A stretch of DNA of 64,000 nucleotides from Ruminococcus_C callidus (GCF_049562855.1 NZ_CP186925.1:620001-684000), one strand, 5' to 3'. Positions 6,847 to 15,508 are shown, counted from the stretch's first letter. Notes: generated by a model from the sequence alone, not told the origin. Numbers and translations: made by a program.

Positions 6847-7128
6847 ATGCTGAAGATTAATGTACAGTTTTTTGCACATAAGAAGGGTTCCGGTTCTACC
6901 AAGAACGGTCGTGACTCTGAGTCCAAGCGTCTGGGCGTAAAGCGTGCAGATGGTCAGTTCGTAAAGGCTGGCAACATTCTGGTTCGCCAGAGAGGTACTC
7001 ACATTCATCCGGGTGCAGGTGTTGGCATCGGTTCTGATGACACCCTGTTCGCAACCGTGGATGGTACTGTAAAGTTTGAGCGTGTTGGCCGTGACCGCAA
7101 GAAGGTCAGCGTATACGCTGCACAGTAA
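6847..7128 (+). CDS. rpmA: 50S ribosomal protein L27
   Basis: The 93-residue L27 reaches the peptidyl-transferase centre through its N terminus. It begins with the Firmicutes-type extension M-L-K-I-N-V-Q-F-F-A before H-K-K-G-x-G-S-T-K-N-G-R-D-S, the extension that Prp cleaves to expose the functional N terminus. SD GGAGGTG overlaps the end of prp. A terminator follows, before obgE. Confidence 0.97.
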   Translation: MLKINVQFFAHKKGSGSTKNGRDSESKRLGVKRADGQFVKAGNILVRQRGTHIHPGAGVGIGSDDTLFATVDGTVKFERVGRDRKKVSVYAAQ

Positions 7129-7167
7129 CGAAACGACAATTTTGTCGGATCAGTGAAGAACGACTGG

Positions 7168-7207
7168 AAATCCCGAGCAGCGTTTGTATGCTTGGGATTT
7201 TCTTATT
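7168..7207 (+). terminator. Terminator after rpmA
   Basis: A 12-bp stem, AAATCCCGAGCA pairing with TGCTTGGGATTT (one G-T), followed by TTTTCTTATT. The T run is short, so read-through into obgE is possible. Confidence 0.65.
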
Positions 7208-7254
7208 ATATGAATGTGCAGAAATGCACCGTGATATGAGAGGAGATGTGAGAG

Positions 7255-8526
7255 ATGTTTGTCGATCAGGCACGGATTTCTATTAAAGCAGGCGACGGCG
7301 GCGATGGTGCAGTTTCTTTCCATCGGGAAAAGTACGTGGCGGCAGGCGGACCGGACGGCGGCGATGGCGGAAAAGGCGGCGACGTGGTCTTTCAGGTAGA
7401 TGACAACTTTTCTACCTTGATCGATTTCCGCTATAAGCGGAAGTATGTGGCACAACGCGGCGAAAACGGCGGTGCCCGCAATTGTACCGGAAAGAGTGCA
7501 CCGGATCTGGTGATCCGCGTGCCCCGCGGCACCGTGGTGCGGGAAACCAAGACCGGTCGGATCATGGCAGACCTCTCCACCGATGAGCCGCAGATCCTTG
7601 CAAAGGGCGGCAGAGGCGGAAAGGGCAATATCCATTTTGCCACATCTACCCGACAGATCCCCCGTTTTGCAAAGCCGGGCTTTCCGGGTGAGGCATTTGA
7701 TGTCACACTGGAACTGAAGCTGCTGGCAGATGTGGGACTGGTGGGCTTCCCCAATGTGGGCAAGTCTACCCTGATCTCCGTAGTCAGTGCGGCAAAGCCC
7801 AAGATCGCCAACTATCACTTCACCACCCTGACACCGGTGCTGGGTATGGTTCGCGTGGCAGAGGAACAGTCCTTTGTCATGGCAGACATTCCGGGACTGA
7901 TCGAGGGTGCCAGCGACGGTGTCGGTCTGGGACACGACTTCCTGCGGCATGTGGAACGCTGCCGCCTGATTCTCCACGTGGTGGATGTTTCCGGCAGTGA
8001 GGGACGTGACCCCATTGCAGATTACGACACCATTCAGGGCGAACTGGAACGGTTCCGCGAAGATCTGGCAGAGCGTCCGCAGATCGTGGTTGCCAATAAG
8101 TGCGACATGGCAGAGCCGGAACAGATCGCACGGTTCCGGCAGTATATCGAGGAAAAGGGACTGCCGTTCTACGAGATCTCCGCAGCGACCACACAGGGCA
8201 CTGCGGAACTGGTACAGGCGACAGCAGCCCTGCTACAAACCCTGCCGCCGATCCTGCAATACGAGGCAGAGGCTCCCTCGCCGGAAGAACTGGCAGAAAA
8301 TGCCCATGGCAAATTCGAGATCGAAGTGGAAGACGGCGTGTACTATGTCAACGCCCCGTGGCTGGAACCGATCCTGCGGACAGTCAACATGGAGGACTAT
8401 TCCTCTCTGCAATACTTCCAGCGGGTGCTCCGCAGCAGTGGCATTATCGATGCACTGGAAGAACAAGGCATTCAGGAGGGCGACACCGTAGACATTCTGG
8501 GCTTTGCATTCGACTTTGTGCCGTAA
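7255..8526 (+). CDS. obgE: GTPase Obg
   Basis: A 423-residue essential GTPase for 50S ribosome assembly and stress control. The glycine-rich Obg domain occupies residues 1-158 (A-G-D-G-G-D-G, G-G-D-G-G-K-G-G-D repeats). The G domain follows, with G-F-P-N-V-G-K-S-T (P-loop), D-I-P-G-L-I-E-G-A (switch II) and N-K-C-D. A C-terminal OCT domain spans about 350-423. AGGAGATG lies before the ATG. It is the first gene of an obgE-mrnC-yebC operon downstream of rplU-prp-rpmA, the usual Firmicutes order. Confidence 0.97.
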   Translation: MFVDQARISIKAGDGGDGAVSFHREKYVAAGGPDGGDGGKGGDVVFQVDDNFSTLIDFRYKRKYVAQRGENGGARNCTGKSAPDLVIRVPRGTVVRETKTGRIMADLSTDEPQILAKGGRGGKGNIHFATSTRQIPRFAKPGFPGEAFDVTLELKLLADVGLVGFPNVGKSTLISVVSAAKPKIANYHFTTLTPVLGMVRVAEEQSFVMADIPGLIEGASDGVGLGHDFLRHVERCRLILHVVDVSGSEGRDPIADYDTIQGELERFREDLAERPQIVVANKCDMAEPEQIARFRQYIEEKGLPFYEISAATTQGTAELVQATAALLQTLPPILQYEAEAPSPEELAENAHGKFEIEVEDGVYYVNAPWLEPILRTVNMEDYSSLQYFQRVLRSSGIIDALEEQGIQEGDTVDILGFAFDFVP

Positions 8527-8538
8527 TGAGGTGAGCAG

Positions 8539-8943
8539 ATGGAACCGTTGACACAGGCACAGGCAAGACAATACAGCCCCATGGCACTGGCATTTCTGGG
8601 GGACAGCGTGTACGAGGTCATGGTGCGGGAATACCTGCTGCGGCAGGCGAACCAGCCGGCGGCAAAACTCCACGACCAAAAGGTACAGCTGGTGTGTGCT
8701 GCGTTTCAGGCGGCGGCGGCAGAGCGACTGCTGCCCCACCTGACGGAGGACGAAGCCGGTGTCTATAAACGCGGCAGAAATGCCAATAACACTGTTCCCC
8801 GCCATACTTCTGCACAGGATTATCATAGGGCGACCGGACTGGAGAGCCTGTTCGGTTATCTGCACCTGACCGGTGCCGGAGAACGGCTGGAAGAACTGTT
8901 TGAAATTGTGATGCATACAGGCGAAACGCCTGCGGAAGAATAA
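8539..8943 (+). CDS. mrnC: Mini-ribonuclease 3
   Basis: A 134-residue RNase III-like protein without the dsRNA-binding domain. It has the Mini-III motifs A-F-L-G-D-S-V-Y-E, L-H-D-Q-K-V-Q and the R-G-R-N-A-N signature. The family matures 23S rRNA ends by cutting double-stranded precursors. The start lies 12 bp after the obgE stop with a GAGGTGAGC site; yebC follows after a short gap. Confidence 0.93.
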   Translation: MEPLTQAQARQYSPMALAFLGDSVYEVMVREYLLRQANQPAAKLHDQKVQLVCAAFQAAAAERLLPHLTEDEAGVYKRGRNANNTVPRHTSAQDYHRATGLESLFGYLHLTGAGERLEELFEIVMHTGETPAEE

Positions 8944-8957
8944 GGAGTGTGAATCCA

Positions 8958-9695
8958 ATGTCAGGACATTCGAAGTGGAATAATATCAAGCGGAAAAAAG
9001 AAGCAACTGACGCAATCAAGGGCAAAATTTTCACCAAGATCGGCAGAGAGATCACCGTTTGCGTGAAAGAGGGCGGCCCCGATCCCAGCAGCAATGCCAA
9101 GCTGCGGGATCTGATCGCAAAGGCAAAGTCCAACAATGTGCCTAACGACAACATCGACCGTGTCATCAAGAAGGCAGCCGGCGAGGGCGACAAGAACAAC
9201 TACGAATCTATCGTATACGAGGGCTATGGTCCCTGCGGCGTGGCAGTCATTGTGGAGTGCCTGACCGATAACAAGAACCGTACTGCCGGAAACGTCCGCC
9301 ACTATTTTGATAAGTTCGGCGGCAATCTGGGCACTTCCGGCTGCGTATCCTTTATGTTCAGCGAAAAAGGCGTGCTGGTGCTGGAAAACAACGGTCTGGA
9401 CGAAGATCAGGTCATGGAGGACTGCTTCGAGTTTGATGCAGACGACTTCTCCATGGACGATGAAGAAGTGATCGAGGTTTCCTGTGCACCGGCGGCTCTG
9501 CGTGGTCTGCGGGAAGGTCTGACCGAAAAGGGCTATAACGTGCTGTCCGCAGAAGTCATGCAGATCCCGTCCACCTATACCACACTGGACGACGAAGAAG
9601 CAGTCAAGAAGATGAACCTGCTGCTGGAGAATCTGGAAGAAGATGACGACGTGCAGAACGTATTCCACAACTGGAGCATGCCGGAGGAAGACTAA
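8958..9695 (+). CDS. yebC: YebC/PmpR family protein
   Basis: The 245-residue protein begins M-S-G-H-S-K-W-N-N-I-K-R-K-K, diagnostic of the YebC/PmpR/TACO1 family. Members act as transcriptional regulators or, for TACO1-type proteins, help translation of difficult peptides. The ATG at 8958 is preferred over a GTG at 8949 because AAGGAG lies 10 nt upstream and the family starts at M-S-G-H-S. It is the last gene of the obgE operon before a hairpin at 9738-9784. Confidence 0.95.
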   Translation: MSGHSKWNNIKRKKEATDAIKGKIFTKIGREITVCVKEGGPDPSSNAKLRDLIAKAKSNNVPNDNIDRVIKKAAGEGDKNNYESIVYEGYGPCGVAVIVECLTDNKNRTAGNVRHYFDKFGGNLGTSGCVSFMFSEKGVLVLENNGLDEDQVMEDCFEFDADDFSMDDEEVIEVSCAPAALRGLREGLTEKGYNVLSAEVMQIPSTYTTLDDEEAVKKMNLLLENLEEDDDVQNVFHNWSMPEED

Positions 9696-9737
9696 GGCAA
9701 CGCCGCACAAAGTCCGGCGGATATTTTAACAGAAAAT

Positions 9738-9784
9738 TGGCGTATCCGGTTTCGCCTCGGCGATGCCGGATGCGTTTTTTTGTG
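9738..9784 (+). terminator. Terminator after yebC
   Basis: Stem GCGTATCCGG / CCGGATGCG (one G-T) around a TCGCC...GGCGA inner stem, then TTTTTTT. The preceding 9695-9712 resembles a single family-B end (GGCAACGCCGCACAAAG). Confidence 0.75.
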
Positions 9785-9801
9785 AAAGAAGCTGATATTG
9801 G

Positions 9802-10866
9802 ATGTTATATAAATTTCATAAGGAACAGGAACAAATAGAGAAAGTCTCTTTTCATAATATCAAAAAAGTGGGTGGAAATGAAAAGGACTTGGAAAACCTG
9901 CTTGCAAATCATTTGCAGGATTTCTTTTCCAATCCAGTTTTGATGCCGATTTTTCAGGAGAGAAAATGGCAGGAAGAACCGGATTTAATGGCGCTGGATG
10001 AGAATGGAACGCTTTACATTTTCGAACTGAAAGTAGATTTTGTTTCTGATGAGACTGTTTTTCAAATCATTCGGTATGCGCAAAAATTTGGTATGGAAAG
10101 CTATGCGAAGTTAGACCATTTTTATCAGCAGTGGTGTAAAACCACCGGCAGTCCGTATACCGATTTGAAAACTGCGCATAAAGACGCTTTTCAATTGGAC
10201 TCAGCATTACTGGAATCTCAGTTTAATTGCAAGCAAAAATTGATTCTTGTGGGCAATGCAGCAGATGGTAAGCTGGCGCAGGCAGTTCAATACTGGCAAG
10301 AAAAAGGGTTGGAAATTGATTTTATGCCGTATCGGTTTTATGAAATCGGCGGTGAAATGTATTTTGAATTCTTTGCAAAACCATTTGACATCTGTTCTTT
10401 CCAATCGAATCAATCGAAAAAAGGCGTTTTATTTGATACCAATGGAAAACACAACGGACTTCAATCCGTTCTGGATATGCTTCAGGATAAGGAGAAAAAA
10501 ATCAGTGCCTATGGAAAAGCAAATCGCTTTGTGGATTGGCTGAAAAAAGACGACTATGTTTTGTATTATCAAGTGGGTTATGGCGTAATTGCCGCAGGGA
10601 TCGTAACGGATAATGTTGCTGAAAACTTAGACGGAGAAGAGCGATGCCGAAGAGTAAATCTGCTGACAGATATGATTTGGTGTGAAGAAGATATCTGTGC
10701 GATTTCTCCAAGGGAGTTAGAGGAATTGTTAGGACATGGATTTTTTTATGCCAATACGATCAAGCGCCCTTACTTGAGCGAGGATGAAGCCAAATTGGTA
10801 GTCCAAAAATTACAAGAAAAATATCAAGAAAAACGAAAGGAAAAAGAATGCGATTTGAAGAACTGA
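9802..10866 (+). CDS. Putative PD-(D/E)XK nuclease, NucS-like, with PUA/EVE-like C-terminus
   Basis: A 354-residue protein in DNA clearly AT-richer than its neighbours. The N-terminal half has the order expected of a NucS/DUF91-like PD-(D/E)XK fold: E-K-D-L-E near residue 27, E-P-D-L-M-A-L-D at about 61-68, and I-F-E-L-K-V at about 74-79 (the D...E-x-K catalytic triad). The C-terminal 100 residues contain Y-V-L-Y-Y-Q-V-G-Y-G-V-I-A-A-G-I-V, which resembles a PUA/EVE-type base-reading domain. It overlaps the helicase start by 19 bp and has only a weak ribosome site. A defence or DNA-repair role is inferred. The composition suggests transfer into the housekeeping region. Confidence 0.6.
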   Translation: MLYKFHKEQEQIEKVSFHNIKKVGGNEKDLENLLANHLQDFFSNPVLMPIFQERKWQEEPDLMALDENGTLYIFELKVDFVSDETVFQIIRYAQKFGMESYAKLDHFYQQWCKTTGSPYTDLKTAHKDAFQLDSALLESQFNCKQKLILVGNAADGKLAQAVQYWQEKGLEIDFMPYRFYEIGGEMYFEFFAKPFDICSFQSNQSKKGVLFDTNGKHNGLQSVLDMLQDKEKKISAYGKANRFVDWLKKDDYVLYYQVGYGVIAAGIVTDNVAENLDGEERCRRVNLLTDMIWCEEDICAISPRELEELLGHGFFYANTIKRPYLSEDEAKLVVQKLQEKYQEKRKEKECDLKN

Positions 10867-12572
10867 ATCTATCCACACCGCTGCTGGAAGCTGTGGCACA
10901 GCTGGATTTTACCGAAATGACTGAAATTCAGGAAAAGGCGATCCCGCTGCTGCTGGAGGGCAGGGATGTGATCGGCAAGTCCAATACCGGTACCGGAAAA
11001 ACCGCGGCGTTCAGTATCCCGATTCTGGAACAAATGGGACAGCTGCCGCAGGAGGAACGCCGCAGTGTCTGTGCCCTGATCCTCTGTCCCACACGGGAAC
11101 TGGCAATGCAGGCATGCGACGAGATCCGTAAGTTTGCCCGCTTTCAGAAGCAGGTGAAGCCGGTGGCAGTCTACGGCGGTGCCAGCATGGAACGCCAGAT
11201 CTACCAGCTGAAAAACGGTGCCAATCTGGTGGTCGGCACTCCCGGACGTGTCCTTGACCACCTCCGCCGCCGTACCCTGAAGCTGGACAACCTGAAAACG
11301 ATCGTGCTGGACGAAGCTGATGAAATGCTGAACATGGGCTTCCGCGAGGACATCGAATCGGTGCTGGCACAGATTCCGGAGGAACGCCAGACTGTGCTGT
11401 TCTCCGCCACCATGCCGCCGGCAATTCTGGCAATTACCAAGCAGTATCAAAAAGAGCCGGTGCTGGTGCAGATTCAGAGTGCCCACCGGACAGTAGATGC
11501 GATTGCACAGTTTTCTGTCAGCGTGCCCATGGGACGTAAGACCGATGCTCTCCAGCTGTTGCTGCTGTCGAAACAGCCTAAGTCTGCCATGATCTTCTGC
11601 AACACCAAGAAAATGGTAGATGAACTGACCGAAGCCCTCTGTCTGCGTGGTTTTTCTGCGGCAGGGCTTCACGGCGACATGAAGCAGCTTCAGCGGACAC
11701 AGGTGATGAACGGCTTCAAAAGCGGCAGAAGTACCATTCTGATCGCCACCGACGTGGCAGCCCGCGGCATTGATGTCAAGGGCGTGGACGCGGTATTCAA
11801 CTACGACCTGCCGCAGGATCATGAGTACTATATCCACCGGATCGGCAGAACCGGACGTGCCGGAAAGACCGGTGCGGCGTATAACATTCTCAGCGGCAGA
11901 AAACAGGAAATGGAGATGCGGGAAATCTCCCGCTATACCAAGGCGGACATCACTGAGATTCCGGTGCCCACTTCCAAGGAACTCCGCAGTGCAGCCGTAG
12001 CGGAAACCCGTGCCAAGCTGCTGGAACTGGCGGCAGCACCGGCTTCGGAAGAAGCACTGACAGTGGCACAGGAACTGCTGGCACAGACCGGATCACCGGA
12101 ACAGCTGCTGGCAGCTCTGATTCAGCAGCAGCTGGACGATGCCACCAAGAACCTGCCGGCATTTGACGTGCCGAAGCCCATTCGCAAGGGCAAGCGTGCC
12201 GGAGCCAAGACGGTTCGGGTGCACATCAACGCCGGCAGAAAAGACCGCATGGCACCGAATTTCATTCTGGGAGCACTGGTAGAAGCCACCGGCATGGCTG
12301 GCAACGAGTTCGGCAAGATCGACATTCACGACCAGTACACCACCGTGGAAGTGCCGGAAACGGAAACCGATTTCGTTATCGACTCCATGCAGAACGAAAA
12401 GATCAACGGCAAGTCCGTTGCCGTGCGGCGGTATGAGGAACGGGATAACGACTATCGCGGCGACTCCCGCGGACGCGGCGGCAGAAACGGCGGACAGCAC
12501 CGCCAGTCCCGCCATGGCTATAACCAGCGTGCCCGCAGCGGCGGCTATAACCGCAAGCGGAGAAAGGGCTAA
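10848..12572 (+). CDS. DEAD-box RNA helicase (CshA/DeaD type) with DbpA-like RNA-binding domain
   Basis: The 574-residue ATP-dependent RNA helicase shows the Q motif (T-E-I-Q-E-K-A-I-P), motif I S-N-T-G-T-G-K-T, P-T-R-E-L-A, D-E-A-D, S-A-T, and in the second RecA domain A-T-D-V-A-A-R-G-I-D and H-R-I-G-R-T-G-R. After about residue 440 there is a DbpA-type RNA-recognition fold (V-R-V-H-I-N-A-G...K-I-D-I) and then an R/G-rich tail (R-G-G-R-N-G-G-Q). Such enzymes act in ribosome assembly and RNA decay. The ATG at 10848 has AAAGG upstream and lies inside the end of the preceding gene. Confidence 0.93.
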   Translation: MRFEELNLSTPLLEAVAQLDFTEMTEIQEKAIPLLLEGRDVIGKSNTGTGKTAAFSIPILEQMGQLPQEERRSVCALILCPTRELAMQACDEIRKFARFQKQVKPVAVYGGASMERQIYQLKNGANLVVGTPGRVLDHLRRRTLKLDNLKTIVLDEADEMLNMGFREDIESVLAQIPEERQTVLFSATMPPAILAITKQYQKEPVLVQIQSAHRTVDAIAQFSVSVPMGRKTDALQLLLLSKQPKSAMIFCNTKKMVDELTEALCLRGFSAAGLHGDMKQLQRTQVMNGFKSGRSTILIATDVAARGIDVKGVDAVFNYDLPQDHEYYIHRIGRTGRAGKTGAAYNILSGRKQEMEMREISRYTKADITEIPVPTSKELRSAAVAETRAKLLELAAAPASEEALTVAQELLAQTGSPEQLLAALIQQQLDDATKNLPAFDVPKPIRKGKRAGAKTVRVHINAGRKDRMAPNFILGALVEATGMAGNEFGKIDIHDQYTTVEVPETETDFVIDSMQNEKINGKSVAVRRYEERDNDYRGDSRGRGGRNGGQHRQSRHGYNQRARSGGYNRKRRKG

Positions 12573-12629
12573 TATCAGTTTTGTCAGTTCTTCTGTAGAA
12601 CCTGATGTATTCAGAAAAAGATTCCACAG

Positions 12630-12760
12630 AGAACCCCTCCACCAGCTTCGCTGGTTCCCCTTCCCTAAAGGGAAGGCTCTTATTCAGGCTCCCCTTTAGG
12701 GCACCCGTAGGGCGTGCCTTGTGCTGAGCTGTCACCGTAGGTGACTGAGGGGTACTTCCG
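12630..12760. repeat. Family-A modules without terminal repeats
   Basis: Modules present: CCACCAGCTTCGCTGG, CTTCCCTAAAGGGAAG, GCACCCGTAGGGCGTGC and GTCACCGTAGGTGAC. The stems differ in sequence from the intact copies but stay paired. The stretch 12573-13172 contains no gene. Confidence 0.6.
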
Positions 12761-12766
12761 TGTAAC

Positions 12767-12946
12767 CTAAGGCAACACCGCACAAAGCCCGCCTGACGGC
12801 TTTGCACGCAATCTGCGTGCAGATTTTCCGTCATATTGCCCAGAAATCCCTTGCCATACGGCAGTATGCCTGCGGAATTTCTGGGCAATCTGCCGAAAAA
12901 TCTGACAACGCACCTTACGCACAAGCTTTGTGCGGTGTTGCCCTAA
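12767..12946. repeat. Family-B MITE, diverged copy B6
   Basis: Exactly 172 bp (12771-12942) with ends GGCAACACCGCACAAAG / CTTTGTGCGGTGTTGCC and CTAA duplications on both sides (12767-12770, 12943-12946). The interior differs strongly from the other copies, with longer internal palindromes such as TGCACGCAATCTGCGTGCA. Confidence 0.8.
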
Positions 12947-12964
12947 AACATTATGCAAAAGATT

Positions 12965-13022
12965 TCACAGAGAACCCCTCCACCAGCTTCGCTGGTTCCC
13001 CTCCCCTGAAGGGAAGGCTTAT
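12965..13022. repeat. Family-A module fragment
   Basis: CCACCAGCTTCGCTGG followed by CCCTCCCCTGAAGGGAAGGCTTATTATC, similar to 12630-12680. Confidence 0.5.
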
Positions 13023-13033
13023 TATCAAATCAC

Positions 13034-13077
13034 TCCCCGAACAGACATCGTCACGACGTTTGTTCGGGGATTTTTTT
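13034..13077 (+). terminator. Strong terminator, plus strand
   Basis: Stem TCCCCGAACA/TGTTCGGGGA with a 17-nt loop, then TTTTTTT. It is probably the stop for read-through from the helicase and repeats. Confidence 0.8.
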
Positions 13078-13087
13078 GTCCGAACAG

Positions 13088-13118
13088 AAAAACACCCTGC
13101 TGGAGAAAAGCAGGGTGT
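13088..13118 (-). terminator. Terminator of the sigma/anti-sigma operon
   Basis: On the minus strand ACACCCTGCT/AGCAGGGTGT with a short loop is followed by TTTTC, 55 bp after the anti-sigma stop. Confidence 0.75.
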
Positions 13119-13172
13119 CGGGAAGAGTATGCGGACAACACCACGCTTTGCATGGTGCCGCCGATGAAACTG

Positions 13173-14243
13173 TCAATGGAATGGAATAGTTGTGCCGCCA
13201 AATTCAATGGAAACAATGCCTTCTGGGGCGATAGGCTCGTCGAAATCAATGTTATATTCCCAAGGCGTATCACTTTGGTCGGTGAATGATATACTGCTGT
13301 TTTTACAATCTGGTGTCATAGTGCTGCCGTCTGCATAGGTGATCGTTACTGGATAAGCGGAATCATAGGAATCAAACAGCTGCATATCTCCTGTGCCGGA
13401 AAGCTGCATCGAAAGTGCCTGTATTTCCAGATGTTTCAGATAACCAGTGCCGTTTTTATTGGGAATTGCAATCGGTTCTGTATAGTTCAATGTCACTTCT
13501 TGAACAGAGGTATCCAGTGAAACTGTGACATCGATCGTTCCCAGTAGTTCTGTTTGTTCAGATTTTACAAATCCATTTTGTTTTTCTATGAGATCTGTAA
13601 TATCAGTCAGTCCAATGGTAAAATTAAGATGGTCAAAGGTGATACCGTTTGTAAATTGCAGCTGATAAAATGCGGTGTACGAACCGTCTTCTTCCGGTAT
13701 GTCTGTCCGTTCGAAAAATTCATATTTCCCCAAGTAATAGGGATCATCTTTATCTGCATCATCGAGTTTGTTTTCCCCGTTGATCATCGGATATACAATG
13801 CCTGAACCGGAATTATAGTTTACAATCGCTCTTTTTGCAGGGTTGAAATCAGGATCACTGGGAACAATACGCATCATCAGATAAACATTTTTTGCATCAT
13901 TGACCACGCCAATAGGCGTAATGTCCAGACCGTCCATGCCGTCTACGGTAAAGGATTCGATCTGTCCGTTGGTGAACACTGCGGTTTCTGGTACATCTAC
14001 TGACTCTGCCCAAGGGAACAGCTTTTCCAGCAAATTATTGTTCTGTGCGGCTGCTACAGAAAAGACGCTGACGACTGCCACACAGGCAGCTGCCGCAAGG
14101 GCAATGCCGGCTCTTTTTCGCCATGTGATGTGCTTTTTCAGCTGCGGCATTTTCGTCTGGTGTACTGCGTTCAGAATCCGCTGCTCGCAGGCATCAGACA
14201 TCTGAATTTGTTCCATGAGCTGCTTGTATTGCCGTTTGTCCAT
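13173..14243 (-). CDS. Membrane-anchored anti-sigma factor-like protein (DUF4179-type)
   Basis: The 356-residue protein has a short cytoplasmic N-terminal region (M-D-K-R-Q-Y-K-Q-L-M-E, residues 1-38), one transmembrane segment (about 42-64, A-G-I-A-L-A-A-A-A-C-V-A-V-V) and a long extracellular beta-rich domain. This is the layout of DUF4179-like anti-sigma proteins coded next to ECF sigma factors. The ATG at 14243 is chosen because AAAGGTGG stands 8 nt upstream. The gene overlaps the sigma gene by 50 bp, implying coupled expression. It probably holds the sigma factor inactive until an envelope signal arrives. Confidence 0.75.
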   Translation of the reverse strand: MDKRQYKQLMEQIQMSDACEQRILNAVHQTKMPQLKKHITWRKRAGIALAAAACVAVVSVFSVAAAQNNNLLEKLFPWAESVDVPETAVFTNGQIESFTVDGMDGLDITPIGVVNDAKNVYLMMRIVPSDPDFNPAKRAIVNYNSGSGIVYPMINGENKLDDADKDDPYYLGKYEFFERTDIPEEDGSYTAFYQLQFTNGITFDHLNFTIGLTDITDLIEKQNGFVKSEQTELLGTIDVTVSLDTSVQEVTLNYTEPIAIPNKNGTGYLKHLEIQALSMQLSGTGDMQLFDSYDSAYPVTITYADGSTMTPDCKNSSISFTDQSDTPWEYNIDFDEPIAPEGIVSIEFGGTTIPFH

Positions 14244-14721
14244 AGTGAAACCCACCTTTCTGTTCTAAGAGTGCTTTCAGTTTTTTTCGGGCACGTTCCA
14301 GTTGTGTCTGTATGGTCGAGGGGTTGCGTTGCAGCATTTCGGAGATCTCTTGCACGGAGTATTCCTCATAGTAGTAGAGCAGGATCACCACCCGATATTT
14401 TTCCGGCAGGGAGAACACCGCCGCGTACAGTGCATTGTCCTGTGGCGTTTCAAACGCAGTCGCCAGATTTTCCGGCAGTTCCGCCCGATTCTGAAACCAG
14501 ACCGACCGCCGGAGGTTGTGGCAGGCGTTCAGCGTCACCCGAATCAGCCACGCCTTTTCGCTGCCGACATCGGGGAACGGTTTTTCCCGCAGATAAAACT
14601 TGAGGAATGTTTCCTGTGCGACATCTTCCGCATCTGCCTGATTCCGCAGATAGGTAAAGGCAATGCGGTAAACGGTATCTTTGTATTGTTTCAGCTTGCC
14701 GCGGAATACATCTTCGTCCAT
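14194..14721 (-). CDS. ECF-type RNA polymerase sigma factor
   Basis: The 175-residue sigma-70 family protein contains region 2 (Y-R-I-A-F-T-Y-L-R-N-Q-A-D-A-E-D-V-A-Q-E-T-F) and region 4 (L-P-E-K-Y-R-V-V-I-L-L-Y-Y-Y-E-E with a helix-turn-helix E-I-S-E-M-L-Q-R-N-P-S-T-I-Q). It lacks regions 1 and 3, as in extracytoplasmic-function sigmas. The start at 14721 has a strong AAGGAGGTG 8 nt upstream. It is coded upstream of and overlapping its likely anti-sigma partner. Confidence 0.92.
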   Translation of the reverse strand: MDEDVFRGKLKQYKDTVYRIAFTYLRNQADAEDVAQETFLKFYLREKPFPDVGSEKAWLIRVTLNACHNLRRSVWFQNRAELPENLATAFETPQDNALYAAVFSLPEKYRVVILLYYYEEYSVQEISEMLQRNPSTIQTQLERARKKLKALLEQKGGFHYGQTAIQAAHGTNSDV

Positions 14722-14824
14722 GTGGTACACCTCCTTGGTTTGTGTTGCCTTTTGAAGTACTTCACCCCTATAACAATCCAGAGGGTCAAAATATCTCACT
14801 TTTTGAAAAAAATTTTGCAACAAC

Positions 14825-14849
14825 AAAAGCCGCCCATGTGGACGGCTTC
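14825..14849 (-). terminator. Weak hairpin, possible minus-strand terminator
   Basis: On the minus strand AGCCGTCC/GGGCGGCT is followed by TTTTGTTGTT. It could stop transcripts from the amidohydrolase side before the sigma gene. Confidence 0.4.
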
Positions 14850-15029
14850 TGGTGAAATCTTTTTCCTATGTTTTCGGTTTTACAGAAAACTCTTTTTAAT
14901 ATGTAGGAGGCGATGCCCACATTTGCCCGAGGGCAGTAATTTTCTGGGGCAGCCATGTCAAAACCGTCCGGCGGAATTCGCTCGTTGCCCTCGCTGTCCG
15001 CCTGGGGCTTGCCAATGTTGGCTGCCAAT
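14850..15029. other. Non-coding stretch, possible repeat relic
   Basis: It contains paired motifs (GGGGCAGCC, GGGCTTGCC, GGCAATGTTGGC-like) and a minus-strand frame of 80 codons with no ribosome site. I see no convincing gene. The sequence resembles the edge of repeat clusters rather than unique regulatory DNA. Confidence 0.35.
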
Positions 15030-15200
15030 AAGCCTCCCCTGAAAGGGGAGGGGGACCAGCGAAGCTGGTGGAGGGGTTCTGCTGAAATCTTTTGTTCCTG
15101 TTTCAGGTTTCACAGAAGAAACCCCTCAGTCAAGCCTGCGGCTTGCCAGCTCAGCACAAGGCACGCCCTGCGGGTGCCCTTTCAGGGGAGCCTTTTTTGC
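15030..15200. repeat. Family-A modules in mixed order
   Basis: CTCCCCTGAAAGGGGAG, CCAGCGAAGCTGG, CCCCTCAGTCAAGCCTGCGG, GGCACGCCCTGCGGGTGCC and CCTTTCAGGGGAGCC. Terminal repeats are missing. Confidence 0.6.
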
Positions 15201-15230
15201 CTTGTGAATTTTCATCAACAAAACTCCCCC

Positions 15231-15508
15231 CCGGAGGGGCATACAGGCGGCTGCTGCCGCCGTAACACTACCCTTTTTACACTTGAAATTGGGGGGAAAG
15301 GTCAGCGGCGACTCGCTGCAATCCCCCGGAGGGGCATACAGGCGGCTGCTGCCGCCGTAACACTACCCTTTTTACACTTGAAATTGGGGGGAAGGGTCAG
15401 CGGCGACTCGCCGCAATCCCCCGGAGGGGCATACAGGCGGCTGCTGCCGCCGTAACACTACCCTTTTTACACTTGAAATTGGGGCGTAAGGTCAGCGGCG
15501 ACCCGCCG
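15231..15508. repeat. 95-bp tandem repeat, nearly three copies
   Basis: Units start at CCGGAGGGGC at 15231, 15326 and 15421, giving an exact 95-bp period. Each contains the hairpin GGCGGCTGCTGCCGCC. The third copy runs into the 3' end of the amidohydrolase gene, whose last codons and TAA are part of the unit. The outer copies therefore carry pseudo-copies of that gene end. Confidence 0.9.

Noticed and set aside
14786..15028. 80-codon minus-strand frame near the repeats
   Set aside because: No ribosome site and mixed composition; it overlaps repeat edges, so it is listed only as non-coding sequence.
15231..15508. Possible CRISPR array
   Set aside because: The 95-bp units are contiguous without variable spacers, and no cas genes are present.
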